Positions 23,029 through 35,166 of a stretch of 64,000 nt of DNA are shown here, one piece after another. The stretch lies in contig JAQJVL010000739.1 of the NCBI GenBank assembly GCA_035578905.1, positions 1 through 64,000 on the forward strand. The letters run 5' to 3'. Each line of letters starts with the position of its first letter. Position 1 is the stretch's first letter. The notes under the pieces are model-generated. The model saw only the letters and a list, made by a program, of their open reading frames with translations, ran no database searches and had not been told where the DNA came from. The position numbers were made by a program, and so were the translations under genes. Source of the stretch: Stictocephala bisonia (lineage: Eukaryota > Arthropoda > Insecta > Hemiptera > Membracidae).

Positions 23029-23593
23029 TGGGGATGGCAACGATGTATCGATAAATCGGAAATATCGATTAACATGTTTCGATATATCGATATTTTCTTT
23101 CGATAATATCGGCCATATCGATATTTTGGCCCGATATATCATCTGACTAAATATTTGACGTTATTATCTCTCATAAAAATTATTACAATTCGAAAAAACA
23201 CATATAAATAGCCTCTTATGCGTGAATTATTATTAAAATGTTCTTTCATAACTAACACAATAATGAAAGATATTATTATTCTTATTTTGAATTTGTTTCA
23301 TTCAACCCCAAAGACCACAACTTGTTTTGTGTAGATAAATTCACGGTATATAGAATACACGGTGTATTCTATATACCATGGATAAATGTATTTAATTTTT
23401 ACATTCAGTAGGCTATTCTAAATGGTAACATCAAAACATGATTGTATTTTTGGTCATGACAAAAGACTTAGTGCATATTTTTAAACACATAAATATAGTA
23501 CAAGCAGATAATAACGGGTAACCGATATATCTATATTTTTCTTTCGATATTATCATTAGATCGATATTTGGTTTGCGATATTTGCCATTCCTA
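23029..23593. mobile_element. hAT-like MITE, 565 bp, rich in TATCGATA motifs
   Basis: The termini TGGGGATGGCAA (23029-23040) and the reverse complement of TTGCCATTCCTA (23582-23593) match at 10 of 12 positions. The flanking 8-mers GTTCCGGG (23021-23028) and GTTTCGGG (23594-23601) match at 7 of 8, consistent with an aged hAT target duplication. Both subterminal regions are dense in CGATA: exact TATCGATA octamers lie at 23046-23053, 23085-23092 and 23116-23123, with more half-sites at 23523-23580. A perfect 16-bp inverted repeat (GGTATATAGAATACAC, 23345-23377) sits near the middle. No ORF. Confidence 0.78.
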
Positions 23594-23997
23594 GTTTCGG
23601 GACTTTCCCTCCACACTGTACATACAGTAAACTTATTATACTGTTTATTAATATGACTTTACCGTATCTGTATATGGCCGTGGTAGAGACAATTGTGATT
23701 GGAGGTCAGATGAATAGGATTTAGTAGTATTTAATCTCACTATTTGGATTTATGGGTGATTGTTGGTCTGTTAGGCGGTTACAGTTAGTATTAATAAAAC
23801 CTATTGTATTTTTGGATTAACAAAATATAACTTAGAGATTGTAGATTGGGTTTAAAAGAACATGTTTAAATTGAAAACCAGCAAGGCAATGTACTGCTAT
23901 AACATACACTATAAAGTTACTGTACTTACAAAACTAAACTAGTATTTCTTTGACATATGGTATGAAAATGTTCAATATATTTAAGTTAATATCAAAT
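23594..23997. other. AT-rich spacer, nothing recognised
   Basis: No feature found. Confidence 0.35.
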
Positions 23998-24170
23998 AGG
24001 CCTCTTACTAGCCCAGTGGTTAGCAGTCTGTTTCATATGCAAATGGTCACGGGTTCAAATCCCGGGAGGTCCACTTAAATTTGCTATAGGCGTTTGGACC
24101 GTTGTCCCTCAACAACGTAAGAATATCACGTTAAAAATATCACTGGAGTAGACAGTAAAAAAAACCTACA
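23998..24170 (+). mobile_element. tRNA-like sequence, probably a SINE head
   Basis: An A box TAGCCCAGTGG (24009-24019) and a B box GGTTCAAATCC (24052-24062) have correct spacing. A possible acceptor stem (AGGCCTC with GAGGTCC) pairs at six of seven positions, including one G-T wobble. The D and anticodon stems pair poorly, and about 100 bp of extra body continues to an A-rich run (24157-24164). It is therefore more likely a tRNA-derived SINE or tRNA relic than a working tRNA gene. Confidence 0.55.
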
Positions 24171-24565
24171 TTTATAAATGAAGTGTTAGGGCGGACGTGA
24201 CTTTAAATTTCTCTAATTTATAAAATGTACAGAAAGGAGACCTCATGCTTCAAAGGATAAATGTCAACTACTAGCTGTCTACAAATTGCAATATTTTTAT
24301 TATTCTCTTACCGTTGTATGTCCTACCAAATGAGTCTGCCCATATTCCTTTGCCACACTCACTTTCTCTGTATTGCCGACAAAAGAATATGGACAATGGC
24401 TAACGTCATAAATGTTCTGAACTTTCATTGGAGGGAGCGTCTCGGGGGCACCCGAGGTGCGACATGGACTACCTGAGGGTCATAATTGGACACTCGAGGT
24501 GCGACATGCAGCGAAAGAGAACCCAAAACTAACACTCGAGGTGCGACATGGCGAGTTAGTACCAC

Positions 24566-24735
24566 CGTACGTGTATAGGTGGGTGGGTGGGTTAGTACCA
24601 CCGTACGTGCATAGGTGGGCGGGTGGGTTAGTACCACCGTACGTGTATAGGTGGGCGGGTGGGTTAGTACCACCGTACGTGTATAGGTGGGCGGGTGGGT
24701 TAGTACCACCGTACGTGTATGGGTGGGCGGGTGGG
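24566..24735 (+). repeat. 36-bp G-quadruplex minisatellite, about 5 units
   Basis: The unit is GTGGGCGGGTGGG plus TTAGTACCACCGTACGTGTATAG. It is the same family as at 7.1 kb with a distinct spacer (TTAGTACCACCGTACG). Most cores read AGGTGGGCGGGTGGG; the last, GGGTGGGCGGGTGGG, is a complete four-tract quadruplex motif. Confidence 0.92.
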
Positions 24736-24755
24736 TTAGGTTAGGTTAGGTTAGG
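24733..24755 (+). repeat. (TTAGG)4 insect-type telomeric tract
   Basis: Four tandem TTAGG units directly continue the last minisatellite unit (GGGTGGGTTAGGTTAGG...). TTAGG is the ancestral insect telomere repeat. At four units this is an interstitial scrap. The minisatellite spacer itself contains GGGTTAG, so the tract could also have arisen by slippage. Confidence 0.85.
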
Positions 24756-25045
24756 TCGAAAATATACACGTAATAAATCAATCGACAGTCGAACAATTTT
24801 GTTGTTTCAAAGCCTCGCAGAAAATGTTGCTTAGTTCCAAACATATATATTCCAAAAAAAAATATATATATATTTATGGACACAGAGAGAGAGAGCGCGT
24901 CTACAACCCCGCAACCCTTCGCCGGGATACCTGAGGTGGCATGTCGCACCTCGAGTGCCAGTTTTATGGCCCTTTGGCCATGGATTACCACAGGTAGTCC
25001 ATGTCGCACCTCGAGTGCCACCAGCGTCTCGGTCCCCCTGGGGGC

Positions 25046-25223
25046 TGTTGGGAACTACAAATAGTATTCTACACATCTGGAAATCATTACGGAATATGAA
25101 ATAACCAAAGTCAGGGTAAATATGACTTATTTAATGTGCTTTATATGCAATCTTTTATGCAATAAAGAACCAATAATTGCGTAATACGAATGTTGTCTGA
25201 ACCTTGAATTTGAATAATTTGAA
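25046..25223. other. AT-rich spacer before the satellite
   Basis: Nothing recognisable. Confidence 0.35.
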
Positions 25224-28200
25224 TGTTGTTATATTGCGTCTATACTAACGTGTTTACAACAGACTACATCAGCTGGTAAATATAAATATTACACCCTGTA
25301 GTTACATGTTAAGTATTAACCGTTACATTGCATCTATACTAACTTGTTTACAACAGACTACATCAGCTGGTAAATATAAATGTTACACCCTGTAGTTACG
25401 TGTTAAGTTTTAACCGTTACATTGCATCTATACTAACTTGTTTACAACAGACTACATCAGTTGTTAAGTATAAATATTACACCCTGTAGTTACGTGTTAA
25501 GTTTTAACCGTTACATTGCATCTATACTAACTTGTTTACAACAGACTACATCAGCTGATAAATATAAATATTACACCCTGTAGTTACGTGTTAAGTTTTA
25601 ACCGTTACATTGCATCTATACTAACTTGTTTACAACAGACTACATCAGCAGGTAAGTAAAAATATTACACCCTGTAGTTACGTGTTAAGTTTTAACCGTT
25701 ACATTGCATCTATACTAACTTGTTTACAACAGACTACATCAGCTGTTAAGTATAAATAGTACACTCAGTAGTTGTGTGTTAAGTTTGAACCGTTACATTG
25801 CATCTATACTAACTTGTTTACAACAGATTACATCAGCTGGTAAGTATAAATATTACACCCTGTAGTTACGTGTTAAGTTTTAACCGTTACATTGCATCTA
25901 TACTAACTTGATTACAACAGACTACAACAGATGGTAAATATAAATATTACACCCTGTAGTTACGTGTTAAGTTTTAACCGTTATATTGCATCTATAATAA
26001 CTTGTTTACAACAGACTACATCAGCTGGTAAATATAAATATTACACCCAGTAGTTAACCTGTAGTTACACCCTGTTAGTTAGTGTTAAGTTTTAACCGTT
26101 AAATTGCATCTATAATAACTTGTTTACAACAGACTACATCAGCTGGTAAATATAAATATTACACCCTGTAGTTACGTGTTTAGTTTTAACCGTTACATTG
26201 CATCTATACTAACTTGTTTACAACAGACTACATCAGCTGGTAAATATAAATATTACACCCTGTAGTTACGTGTTAAGTTTTAACCGTTACATTGCATCTA
26301 TACTAACTTGTTTACAACAGACTACATCAGCTGGTAAATATAAATATTACACCCTGTAGTTACATGTTAAGTATTAACCGTTACATTGCATCTATACTAA
26401 CTTGTTTACAACAGACTACATCAGCTGGTAAATATAAATATTACACCCTGTAGTTACATGTTAAGTATTAACCGTTACATTGCATCTATACTAACTTGTT
26501 TACAACAGACTACATCAGCTGGTAAATATAAATATTACACCCTGTAGTTACATGTTAAGTATTAACCGTTACATTGCATCTATACTAACTTGTTTACAAC
26601 AGACTACATCAGCTGGTAAATATAAATGTTACACCCTGTAGTTACGTGTTAAGTTTTAAAAGTTACATTGCATCTATACTAACTTGTTTACAACAGACTA
26701 CATCAGTTGTTAAGTATAAATATTACACCCTGTAGTTACGTGTTAAGTTTTAACCGTTACATTGCATCTATACTAACTTGTTTACAACAGACTACATCAG
26801 CTGATAAATATAAATTTTACACCCTGTAGTTACGTGTTAAGTTTTAACCGTTACATTGCATCTATACTAACTTGTTTACAACAGACTACATCAGCAGGTA
26901 AGTAAAAATATTACACCCTGTAGTTACGTGTTAAGTTTTAACCGTTACATTGCATCTATACTAACTTGTTTACAACAGACTACATCAGCTGTTAAGTATA
27001 AATAGTACACTCAGTAGTTGTGTGTTAAGTTTGAACCGTTACATTGCATCTATACTAACTTGTTTACAACAGATTACATCAGCTGGTAAGTATAAATATT
27101 ACACCCTGTAGTTACGTGTTAAGTTTTAACCGTTACATTGCATCTATACTAACTTGATTACAACAGACTACAACAGCTGGTAAATATAAATATTACACCC
27201 TGTAGTTACGTGTTAAGTTTTAACCGTTATATTGCATCTATAATAACTTGTTTACAACAGACTACATCAGCTGGTAAATATAAATATTACACCCAGTAGT
27301 TAACCTGTAGTTACACCCTGTTAGTTAGTGTTAAGTTTTAACCGTTAAATTGCATCTATAATAACTTGTTTACAACAGACTACATCAGCTGGTAAATATA
27401 AATATTACACCCTGTAGTTACGTGTTAAGTTTTAACCGTTACATTGCATCTATACTAACTTGATTACAACAGACTACATCAGCTGGTAAATATAAATATT
27501 ACACCCTGTAGTTACGTGTTAAGTTTTAACCATTAAATTGCATCTATAATAACTTGTTTACAACAGACTACATCAGCTGGTAAATATAAATATTACACCC
27601 AGTAGTTAACCTGTAGTTACACCCTGTTAGTTAGTGTTAAGTTTTAACCGTTACATTGCATCTATACTAACTTGTTTACAACAGACTACATCAGCTGGTA
27701 AATATAAATATTACACCCTGTAGTTACGTGTTAAGTTTTAACCGTTACATGCATCTATAATAACTTGTTTACAACAGACTACATCAGCTGGTAAGTATAA
27801 ATATTACACCCTGTAGTTACGTGTTAAGTTTTAACTGTTACATTGCATCTATACTAACTTGTTTACAAGAGACTACATCAGCTGGTTAATATAAATGTTA
27901 CACCCTGTAGTTACGTGTTAAGTTTTAACCGTTACATTGCATCTATACTAACTTGTTTAAAACAGACTACATCAGCTGGTAAATATAAATATTACACCCT
28001 GTAGTTACGTGTTTAGTTTAAACCGTTACATTGCATCTATACTAACTTGTTTACAACAGACTACATCAGCTGGTAAATATAAATATTACACCCTGTAGTT
28101 ACGTGTTAAGTTTTAACCGTTACATTGCATCTATACTAACTTGTTTACAACAGACTACATCAGCTGGTAAATATAAATATTACACCCTGTAGTTACATGT

Positions 28201-31200
28201 TAAGTATTAACCGTTACATTGCATCTATACTAACTTGTTTACAACAGACTACATCAGCTGGTAAATATAAATATTACACCCTGTAGTTACATGTTAAGTA
28301 TTAACCGTTACATTGCATCTATACTAACTTGTTTACAACAGACTACATCAGCTGGTAAATATAAATATTACACCCTGTAGTTACATGTTAAGTATTAACC
28401 GTTACATTGCATCTATACTAACTTGTTTACAACAGACTACATCAGCTGGTAAATATAAATGTTACACCCTGTAGTTACGTGTTAAGTTTTAACCGTTACA
28501 TTGCATCTATACTAACTTTTTATGTTTACAACAGACTACATCAGTTGTTAAGTATAAATATTACACCCTGTAGTTACGTGTTAAGTTTTAACCGTTACAT
28601 TGCATCTATACTAACTTGTTTACAACAGACTACATCAGCAGGTAAGTAAAAATATTACACCCTGTAGTTACGTGTTAAGTTTTAACCGTTACATTGCATC
28701 TATACTAACTTGTTTACAACAGACTACATCAGCTGTTAAGTATAAATAGTACACTCAGTAGTTGTGTGTTAAGTTTGAACCGTTACATTGCATCTATACT
28801 AACTTGTTTACAACAGATTACATCAGCTGGTAAGTATAAATATTACACCCTGTAGTTACATGTTAAGTATTAACCGTTACATTGCATCTATACTAACTTG
28901 TTTACAACAGACTACATCAGCTGGTAAATATAAATATTACACCCTGTAGTTACATGTTAAGTATTAACCGTTACATTGCATCTATACTAACTTGTTTACA
29001 ACAGACTACATCAGCTGGTAAATATAAATGTTACACCCTGTAGTTACGTGTTAAGTTTTAACCGTTACATTGCATCTATACTAACTTGTTTACAACAGAC
29101 TACATCAGTTGTTAAGTATAAATATTACACCCTGTAGTTACGTGTTAAGTTTTAACCGTTACATTGCATCTATACTAACTTGTTTACAACAGACTACATC
29201 AGCTGATAAATATAAATATTACACCCTGTAGTTACGTGTTAAGTTTTAACCGTTACATTGCATCTATACTAACTTGTTTACAACAGACTACATCAGCAGG
29301 TAAGTAAAAATATTACACCCTGTAGTTACGTGTTAAGTTTTAACCGTTACATTGCATCTATACTAACTTGTTTACAACAGACTACATCAGCTGTTAAGTA
29401 TAAATAGTACACTCAGTAGTTGTGTGTTAAGTTTGAACCGTTACATTGCATCTATACTAACTTGTTTACAACAGATTACATCAGCTGGTAAGTATAAATA
29501 TTACACCCTGTAGTTACGTGTTAAGTTTTAACCGTTACATTGCATCTATACTAACTTGATTACAACAGACTACAACAGCTGGTAAATATAAATATTACAC
29601 CCTGTAGTTACGTGTTAAGTTTTAACCGTTAAATTGCATCTATAATAACTTGTTTACAACAGACTACATCAGCTGGTAAATATAAATATTACACCCAGTA
29701 GTTAACCTGTAGTTACACCCTGTTAGTTAGTGTTAAGTTTTAACCGTTAAATTGCATCTATAATAACTTGTTTACAACAGACTACATCAGCTGGTAAATA
29801 TAAATATTACACCCTGTAGTTACGTGTTAAGTTTTAACCGTTACATTGCATCTATACTAACTTGATTACAACAGACTACATCAGCTGGTAAATATAAATA
29901 TTACACCCTGTAGTTACGTGTTAAGTTTTAACCGTTAAATTGCATCTATAATAACTTGTTTACAACAGACTACATCAGCTGGTAAATATAAATATTACAC
30001 CCAGTAGTTAACCTGTAGTTACACCCTGTTAGTTAGTGTTAAGTTTTAACCGTTACATTGCATCTATACTAACTTGTTTACAACAGACTACATCAGCTGG
30101 TAAATATAAATAGTACACCCTGTAGTTACGTGTTAAGTTTTAACCGTTACATGCATCTATAATAACTTGTTTACAACAGACTACATCAGCTGGTAAGTAT
30201 AAATATTACACCCTGTAGTTACGTGTTAAGTTTTAACTGTTACATTGCATCTATACTAACTTGTTTACAAGAGACTACATCAGCTGGTAAATATAAATGT
30301 TACACCCTGTAGTTACGTGTTAAGTTTTAACCGTTACATTGCATCTACACTAACTTGTTTAAAACAGACTACATCAGCTGGTAAATATAAATATTACACC
30401 CTGTAGTTACGTGTTAAGTTTTAACCGTTACATTGCATCTATACTAACTTGTTTACAACAGACTATATCAGCTGGTAAGTATAAATATTACACACTGTAG
30501 TTACGTGTTAAGTTTTAACCGTTACATTGCATCTATACTAACTTTTTATGTTTACAACAGACTACATCAGCTGGTAAGTATAAATATTACACCCTGTAGT
30601 TACGTGTTAAGTTTTAACCGTTACATTGCATCTATACTAACTTTTTATGTTTACAACAGACTACATCAGCTGGTAAGTATAAATATTACACCCTGTAGTT
30701 ACGTGTTAAGTTTTAACCGTTACATTGCATCTATACTAACTTGTTTACAACAGACTACATCAGCTGGTAAGTATAAATATTACACCCTGTAGTTACGTGT
30801 TAAGTTTTAACCGTTACATTGCATCTATACTAACTTGTTTACAACAGACTACATCAGCTGTTAAGTATAAATAGTACACTCAGTAGTTGTGTGTTAAGTT
30901 TGAACCGTTACATTGCATCTATACTAACTTGTTTACAACAGATTACATCAGCTGGTGAGTATAAATAGTACACTCTGTAGTTGTGTGTTAAGTTTTAACC
31001 GTTACATTGCATCTATACTAACTTGTTTACAACAGACTACATCAGCTGGTGAGTATAAATAGTACACTCTGTAGTTGTGTGTTAAGTTTTAACCGTTACA
31101 TTGCATCTATACTAACTTGTTACAACAGACTACATCAGCTGGTAAGTATAAATATTACACCCTGTAGTTACGTGTTAAGTTTTAACCGTTACATTGCATC

Positions 31201-31318
31201 TATACTAACTTGTTACAACAGACTACATCAGCTGGTAAATATAAATATTACACCCTGTAGTTACGTGTTAAGTTTTAACCGTTACATTGCATCTATACTA
31301 ACTTGTTTACAACAGACC
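25224..31318 (+). repeat. 94-bp satellite array, about 65 copies, with higher-order repeats
   Basis: The 94-bp unit runs CCGTTACATTGCATCTATACTAAC...GTGTTAAGTTTTAA. Variants carry a TTTTTATG insertion (from 28515), loss of one base, or an insertion giving CCAGTAGTTAACCTGTAGTT. Variants recur in a fixed order (CAGTTGTTAAG, CAGCTGATAA, CAGCAGGTAAG, CAGCTGTTAAG with ACACTCAGTAG, AGATTACATC, CTTGATTACAAC) beginning near 25455, 26703, 28540 and 29105, so multi-unit blocks have been amplified. Each unit contains TACTAAC, then TTGTTTACAACAG, a 13-bp segment and GGTAAGT or GGTAAAT, resembling splice signals. No long ORF persists because 94 is not divisible by three. Confidence 0.95.
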
Positions 31319-32003
31319 TTTAACAACGGTAGGCTCATAGATGGTAGATTCGTTTTATGAGAAAAAAAATGAAATCGGATGGCTTCACCTGATATAGTCT
31401 ACTCTCATCAGAACTGATAAAACTGTTAAGTTATGAAGTTGTTAATCTATTATTATTACTTAAGCAATTGTATTGTAAATAATATTAATTATATAACAAT
31501 TATTACATTTATAATACACTGTATTCATATTCAGTTAGTTACCTGTGACAAAAGCCAGACATATAAGTAATTTGATAGTTGCTAAAGCATACAGCAAAAT
31601 ATTACGAATTTTACCGAGACAATTAATAAATAACCTTGAACACAGAAATATTGATATAACATTTAACAAATGTTTAACTGTACAGTAGAATTGTAATTAA
31701 GGTTAGGACTGTTAAGGTTAGGTTGACTTGTGTTGAGAAAAAAATTTTAAACTGTGATGCTTTTAATTAATTTACTGAGCTTATACAAAAGAGTAATTTA
31801 GTATAAAGCAGCAAGCCAACTTACATTGTAACACATCTAAACATTTTTTAAATAGATCTATAATGTTTTAAGTAAACACACAAACAATCGGACAAAAGGT
31901 TATAGATTTTAAGATATGATAATATTACCTTGAGAAACACTATCATATTAGAAAACCTTATATAAATCATGATATTACCAACCACTGTAATTAAAAATTG
32001 CAA
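31319..32003. other. AT-rich spacer between two satellites
   Basis: No gene or RNA signal. Short AT-rich sequence only. Confidence 0.45.
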
Positions 32004-33195
32004 CTGTATACTAACTGTAACTGTATATAGTTTCTATGGAAAAGTGAACCAGTGGTCCACAAAAGTACAATCAACATACTGATTACATGTAATGAATGAT
32101 ACAATAATGAGCAATACAGGATAATAAGTGACAATACATAGGCCTCTAACTGTAACTGTATATAGTTTCTATGGAAAAGTGAACCAGTGGTCCACAAAAG
32201 TACAATCAACACACTGATTACATGTAATGAATGATACAATAATGAGCAATACAGGATAATAAGTGACAATACATAGGCCTCTAACTGTAACTGTATATAT
32301 TTTCTATGGAAAAGTGAACCAGTGGTCCACAAAAGTACAATCAACATACTGATTACATGTAATGAATGATACAATAATGAGCAATACAGGATAATAAGTG
32401 ACAATACATAGGCCTCTAACTGTAACTGTATATAGTTTCTATGGAAAAGTGAACCAGTGGTCCACAAAAGTACAATCAACACACTGATTACATGTAATGA
32501 ATGATACAATAATGAGCAATACAGGATAATAAGTGACAATACATAGGCCTCTAACTGTAACTGTATATAGTTTCTATGGTAAAGTGAACCAGTGGTCCAC
32601 AAAAGTACAATCAACACACTGATTACATGTAATGAATGATACAATAATGAGTAATACAGGATAATAAGTGACAATACATAGGCCTCTAACTGTAACTGTA
32701 TACAGTTTCTATGGAAAAGTGAACCAGTGGTCCACAAAAGTACAATGAACACACTGATTACATGTAATGAATGATACAATAATGAGCAATACAGGATAAT
32801 AAGTGACAATACATAGGCCTCTAACTGTAACTGTATATAGTTTCTATGGAAAAGTGAACCAGTGGTCCACAAAAGTACAATCAACACACTGATTACATGT
32901 AATGAATGATACAATAATGAGCAATACAGGATAATAAGTGACAATACATAGGCCTCTAACTGTAACTGTATATAGTTTCTATGGTAAAGTGAACCAGTGG
33001 TCCACAAAAGTACAATCAACACACTGATTACATGTAATGAATGATACAATAATGAGTAATACAGGATAATAAGTGACAATACATAGGCCTCTAACTGTAA
33101 CTGTATACAGTTTCTATGGAAAAGTGAACCAGTGGTCCACAAAAGTACAATGAACACACTGATTACATGTAATGAATGATACAATAATGAGCACT
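32004..33195 (-). repeat. 135-bp satellite, about 8.8 copies, open in one minus-strand frame
   Basis: GGCCTCTAACTGTAACTG starts recur every 135 bp (32141, 32276, 32411 and so on to 33086). A three-unit (405-bp) block is duplicated: variants ATGGTAAAGTG, GAGTAAT and ATACAGTTTC at 32578-32705 recur at 32983-33110. Because 135 is 45 codons, the minus strand keeps a 397-codon frame (31991-33184) of 45-residue hydrophobic repeats (core HSLHVISVLIVLLWTTGSLF). It would look like a multi-pass membrane protein. I see no promoter, no non-repeat domain and no codon constraint, so I treat it as satellite DNA. Confidence 0.9.
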
Positions 33196-33218
33196 AACCA
33201 AACATTCAGCTTAATAAT

Positions 33219-33300
33219 GCAGACTAATATAACTACGCAGACTAATATAACTACGCATACTAATATAACTACGCAGACTAATATAACTACGCAGACTACA
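33219..33300 (+). repeat. 18-bp tandem repeat, about 4.5 copies
   Basis: The unit GCAGACTAATATAACTAC is repeated in tandem, one copy with GCATACT. It lies just outside the 135-bp array. Confidence 0.88.
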
Positions 33301-33599
33301 TACTAAAAGCGGTAAAATTTTAAGTTGAACATTTCTAAAATTCAATTAACGAGGAAATCGTAAAGCAGAATTTTGAATAAGTTGTCTTGTAGCTCATATG
33401 GGAGTTTATTAAACATTCTCAATACCACAATTTCATATAATATGTGAATTTAAAATATTTTACTTTATGCATTGTAAGTAAAAATAAATATATACAAATT
33501 GTTATATTTATAGGGTTAATAATTTAAACCTAACAAACTGTGGGTTAATAAGTTGGTAATTAACATGTTTTAAACATTATTGCTGAGAGGACTATATTT
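33301..33599. other. AT-rich spacer
   Basis: Nothing recognisable. Confidence 0.35.
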
Positions 33600-34510
33600 A
33601 CATAGACACGTCAGGTGGATGATGGATCACGCGAGAGCGCTCGCCAGTAGATCGGCTGACACCGCCTCTTACCAGAACTACTGCTTTCGGCCGGCATCAA
33701 CTCAAGGATGATCTAGTGCCCCTTCTATTGGTCTTATGTGTTCGTTGATCTTCTCCCACACCCCCCTATATTCTATTCAGCGAGAGTGCAGATCCACTCA
33801 CTGCTGGTGTGACGTACGCGCTAGGCTGCTGAAGTGATGTTTGTCTTTTCTGCCAGTGCCTCAGCCTGACTGATTGGCCGGCACCCTTGTCATAGCGACA
33901 GTCTAGGCGGAGCCTCACTCTCAACTCACACCGAACAGTATATAACTATCTTTCTTCCTTATATTGGGATTCTGGGCAAGTAACCTTTTTAATTACTTGA
34001 GTACGTTTAGAAAAATGTAGGGGTTTCCAGACCTTAGTCAATTTTGGTTTTTGGGGACAGTAGGGTTTATATTTTAAATTTGTTTAACACCCTACTATAT
34101 TATTGAAATTCGATAGAACAATATCTTGAATTTCAAAGCCAAAATGAAGTGTTATTTTAAGGTGTTTATTTTAGTAATTTGGCAGGAACATTTGTTGACA
34201 TTGAAGTGCCCTGAATACCAATAACTGAGCAATGTTTGTGAAATTGCCTGGTCGTTTACGCCTATACATAAGTTCATGTTGCCAGAAAGAAGCTTAGAAT
34301 TTGCGTCAGTCAGTGAATATTTCTAGTTGTGTTGTAAATACACCGTTTGCTTCACACCAATGGCAGTGGAAGGGATGGACACCTGTTCGGATTGTGGTGA
34401 TTATTCGCCAAACTCGGCCTTGAATTACGTAATTTGGTCCACGGAGAGTGTTCGTGTGTTGACAGTAATTGACAGCCGATCGCAGCGCGCTTACTCAACG
34501 GAGTAAACAA
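33600..34510 (+). promoter_or_regulatory. GC-richer patch, possible promoter and small ORF
   Basis: Between two AT-rich satellite regions lies a non-repetitive, CpG-containing segment. It has an inverted CCAAT box (GATTGGCCGG, about 33872-33881) and a TATATAA-like sequence at about 33939-33945. Downstream, an ATG in good context (CACCAATGG, 34360) opens a 48-codon frame to 34506 with CSDCGDYS near its start and balanced codon use. This could be the 5' end of a cellular gene whose other exons lie elsewhere, or another repeat end. No known protein is recognised. Confidence 0.25.
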
Positions 34511-34917
34511 GATTTAATCGCCATGTCGCCCACGAGCACGAAAATATAAATACTATACGAAGTGCGTATTTTTCATAAGGAATATTATTTTGTATTACAA
34601 GGAATTATCTTTGTAGCAATTAAATAATGCGGATACTTCCTGTATTTTAAAATATGTGAAAATCTAGTTTTGGCCAGAGTTTAGAGACATTTTTGAAACT
34701 GACATTCAAAACCAGACACCAGCCCACTGCAAGAAGAAAGTAGAATTTTAAAATTTACGGGAGATGCATCTTGCTTGCTATACACATGATAGCCACGTAT
34801 TCATCTCATCGAAGGGAATTGGATAATTAGAATTGATTAGGTGTATTTTATTTTTAGAGAACACATGACCATGTAGCTTGTCTATCTGTACGTAAAGTAT
34901 AATGAAACTATGAAAAC
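34511..34917. other. AT-rich spacer
   Basis: No feature found. Confidence 0.35.
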
Positions 34918-35166
34918 AATGGGGTGAATGGATTGTCCACAGGCCTACAATGGGGTGAATGGATTGTCCACAGGCCTACAATGGGGTGAATGGATTGTCC
35001 ACAGGCCTACAATGGGGTGAATGGATTGTCCACAGGCCTACAATGGGGTAAATGGATTGTCCACAGGCCTACAATGGGGTGAATGGATTGTCCACAGGCC
35101 TACAATGGGGTGAATGGATTGTCCACAGGCCTACAATGGGGTGAATGGATTGTCCACAGGCCTCTT
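34918..35166 (+). repeat. 31-bp tandem repeat, 8 copies
   Basis: The unit AATGGGGTGAATGGATTGTC plus CACAGGCCTAC is repeated eight times with only one visible substitution (GGGTAAATG in copy 5). This implies recent homogenisation or expansion. Confidence 0.94.

Larger units (their letters stand above)
24430..25045. repeat. Foldback enclosing minisatellite and telomeric repeats
   Basis: The left side carries CTCGAGGTGCGACATG-type motifs at 24450-24466, 24491-24508 and 24533-24550. The right side carries the reverse complement at 24940-24957 and 25000-25017. The outer parts also mirror each other (GAGCGTCTCGG...GACATGGACTACC at 24435-24473 against the reverse complement of 24993-25030). GC content is far above the surroundings. 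No protein is supported; the overlapping frames here come from the repeats. Confidence 0.8.

Noticed and set aside
23998..24071. Functional tRNA gene
   Set aside because: A and B boxes are good, but the D and anticodon stems do not pair and extra body sequence follows; better read as a SINE head or relic.
24261..24476. 71-codon frame upstream of the foldback
   Set aside because: Runs into the repeat and shows no domain.
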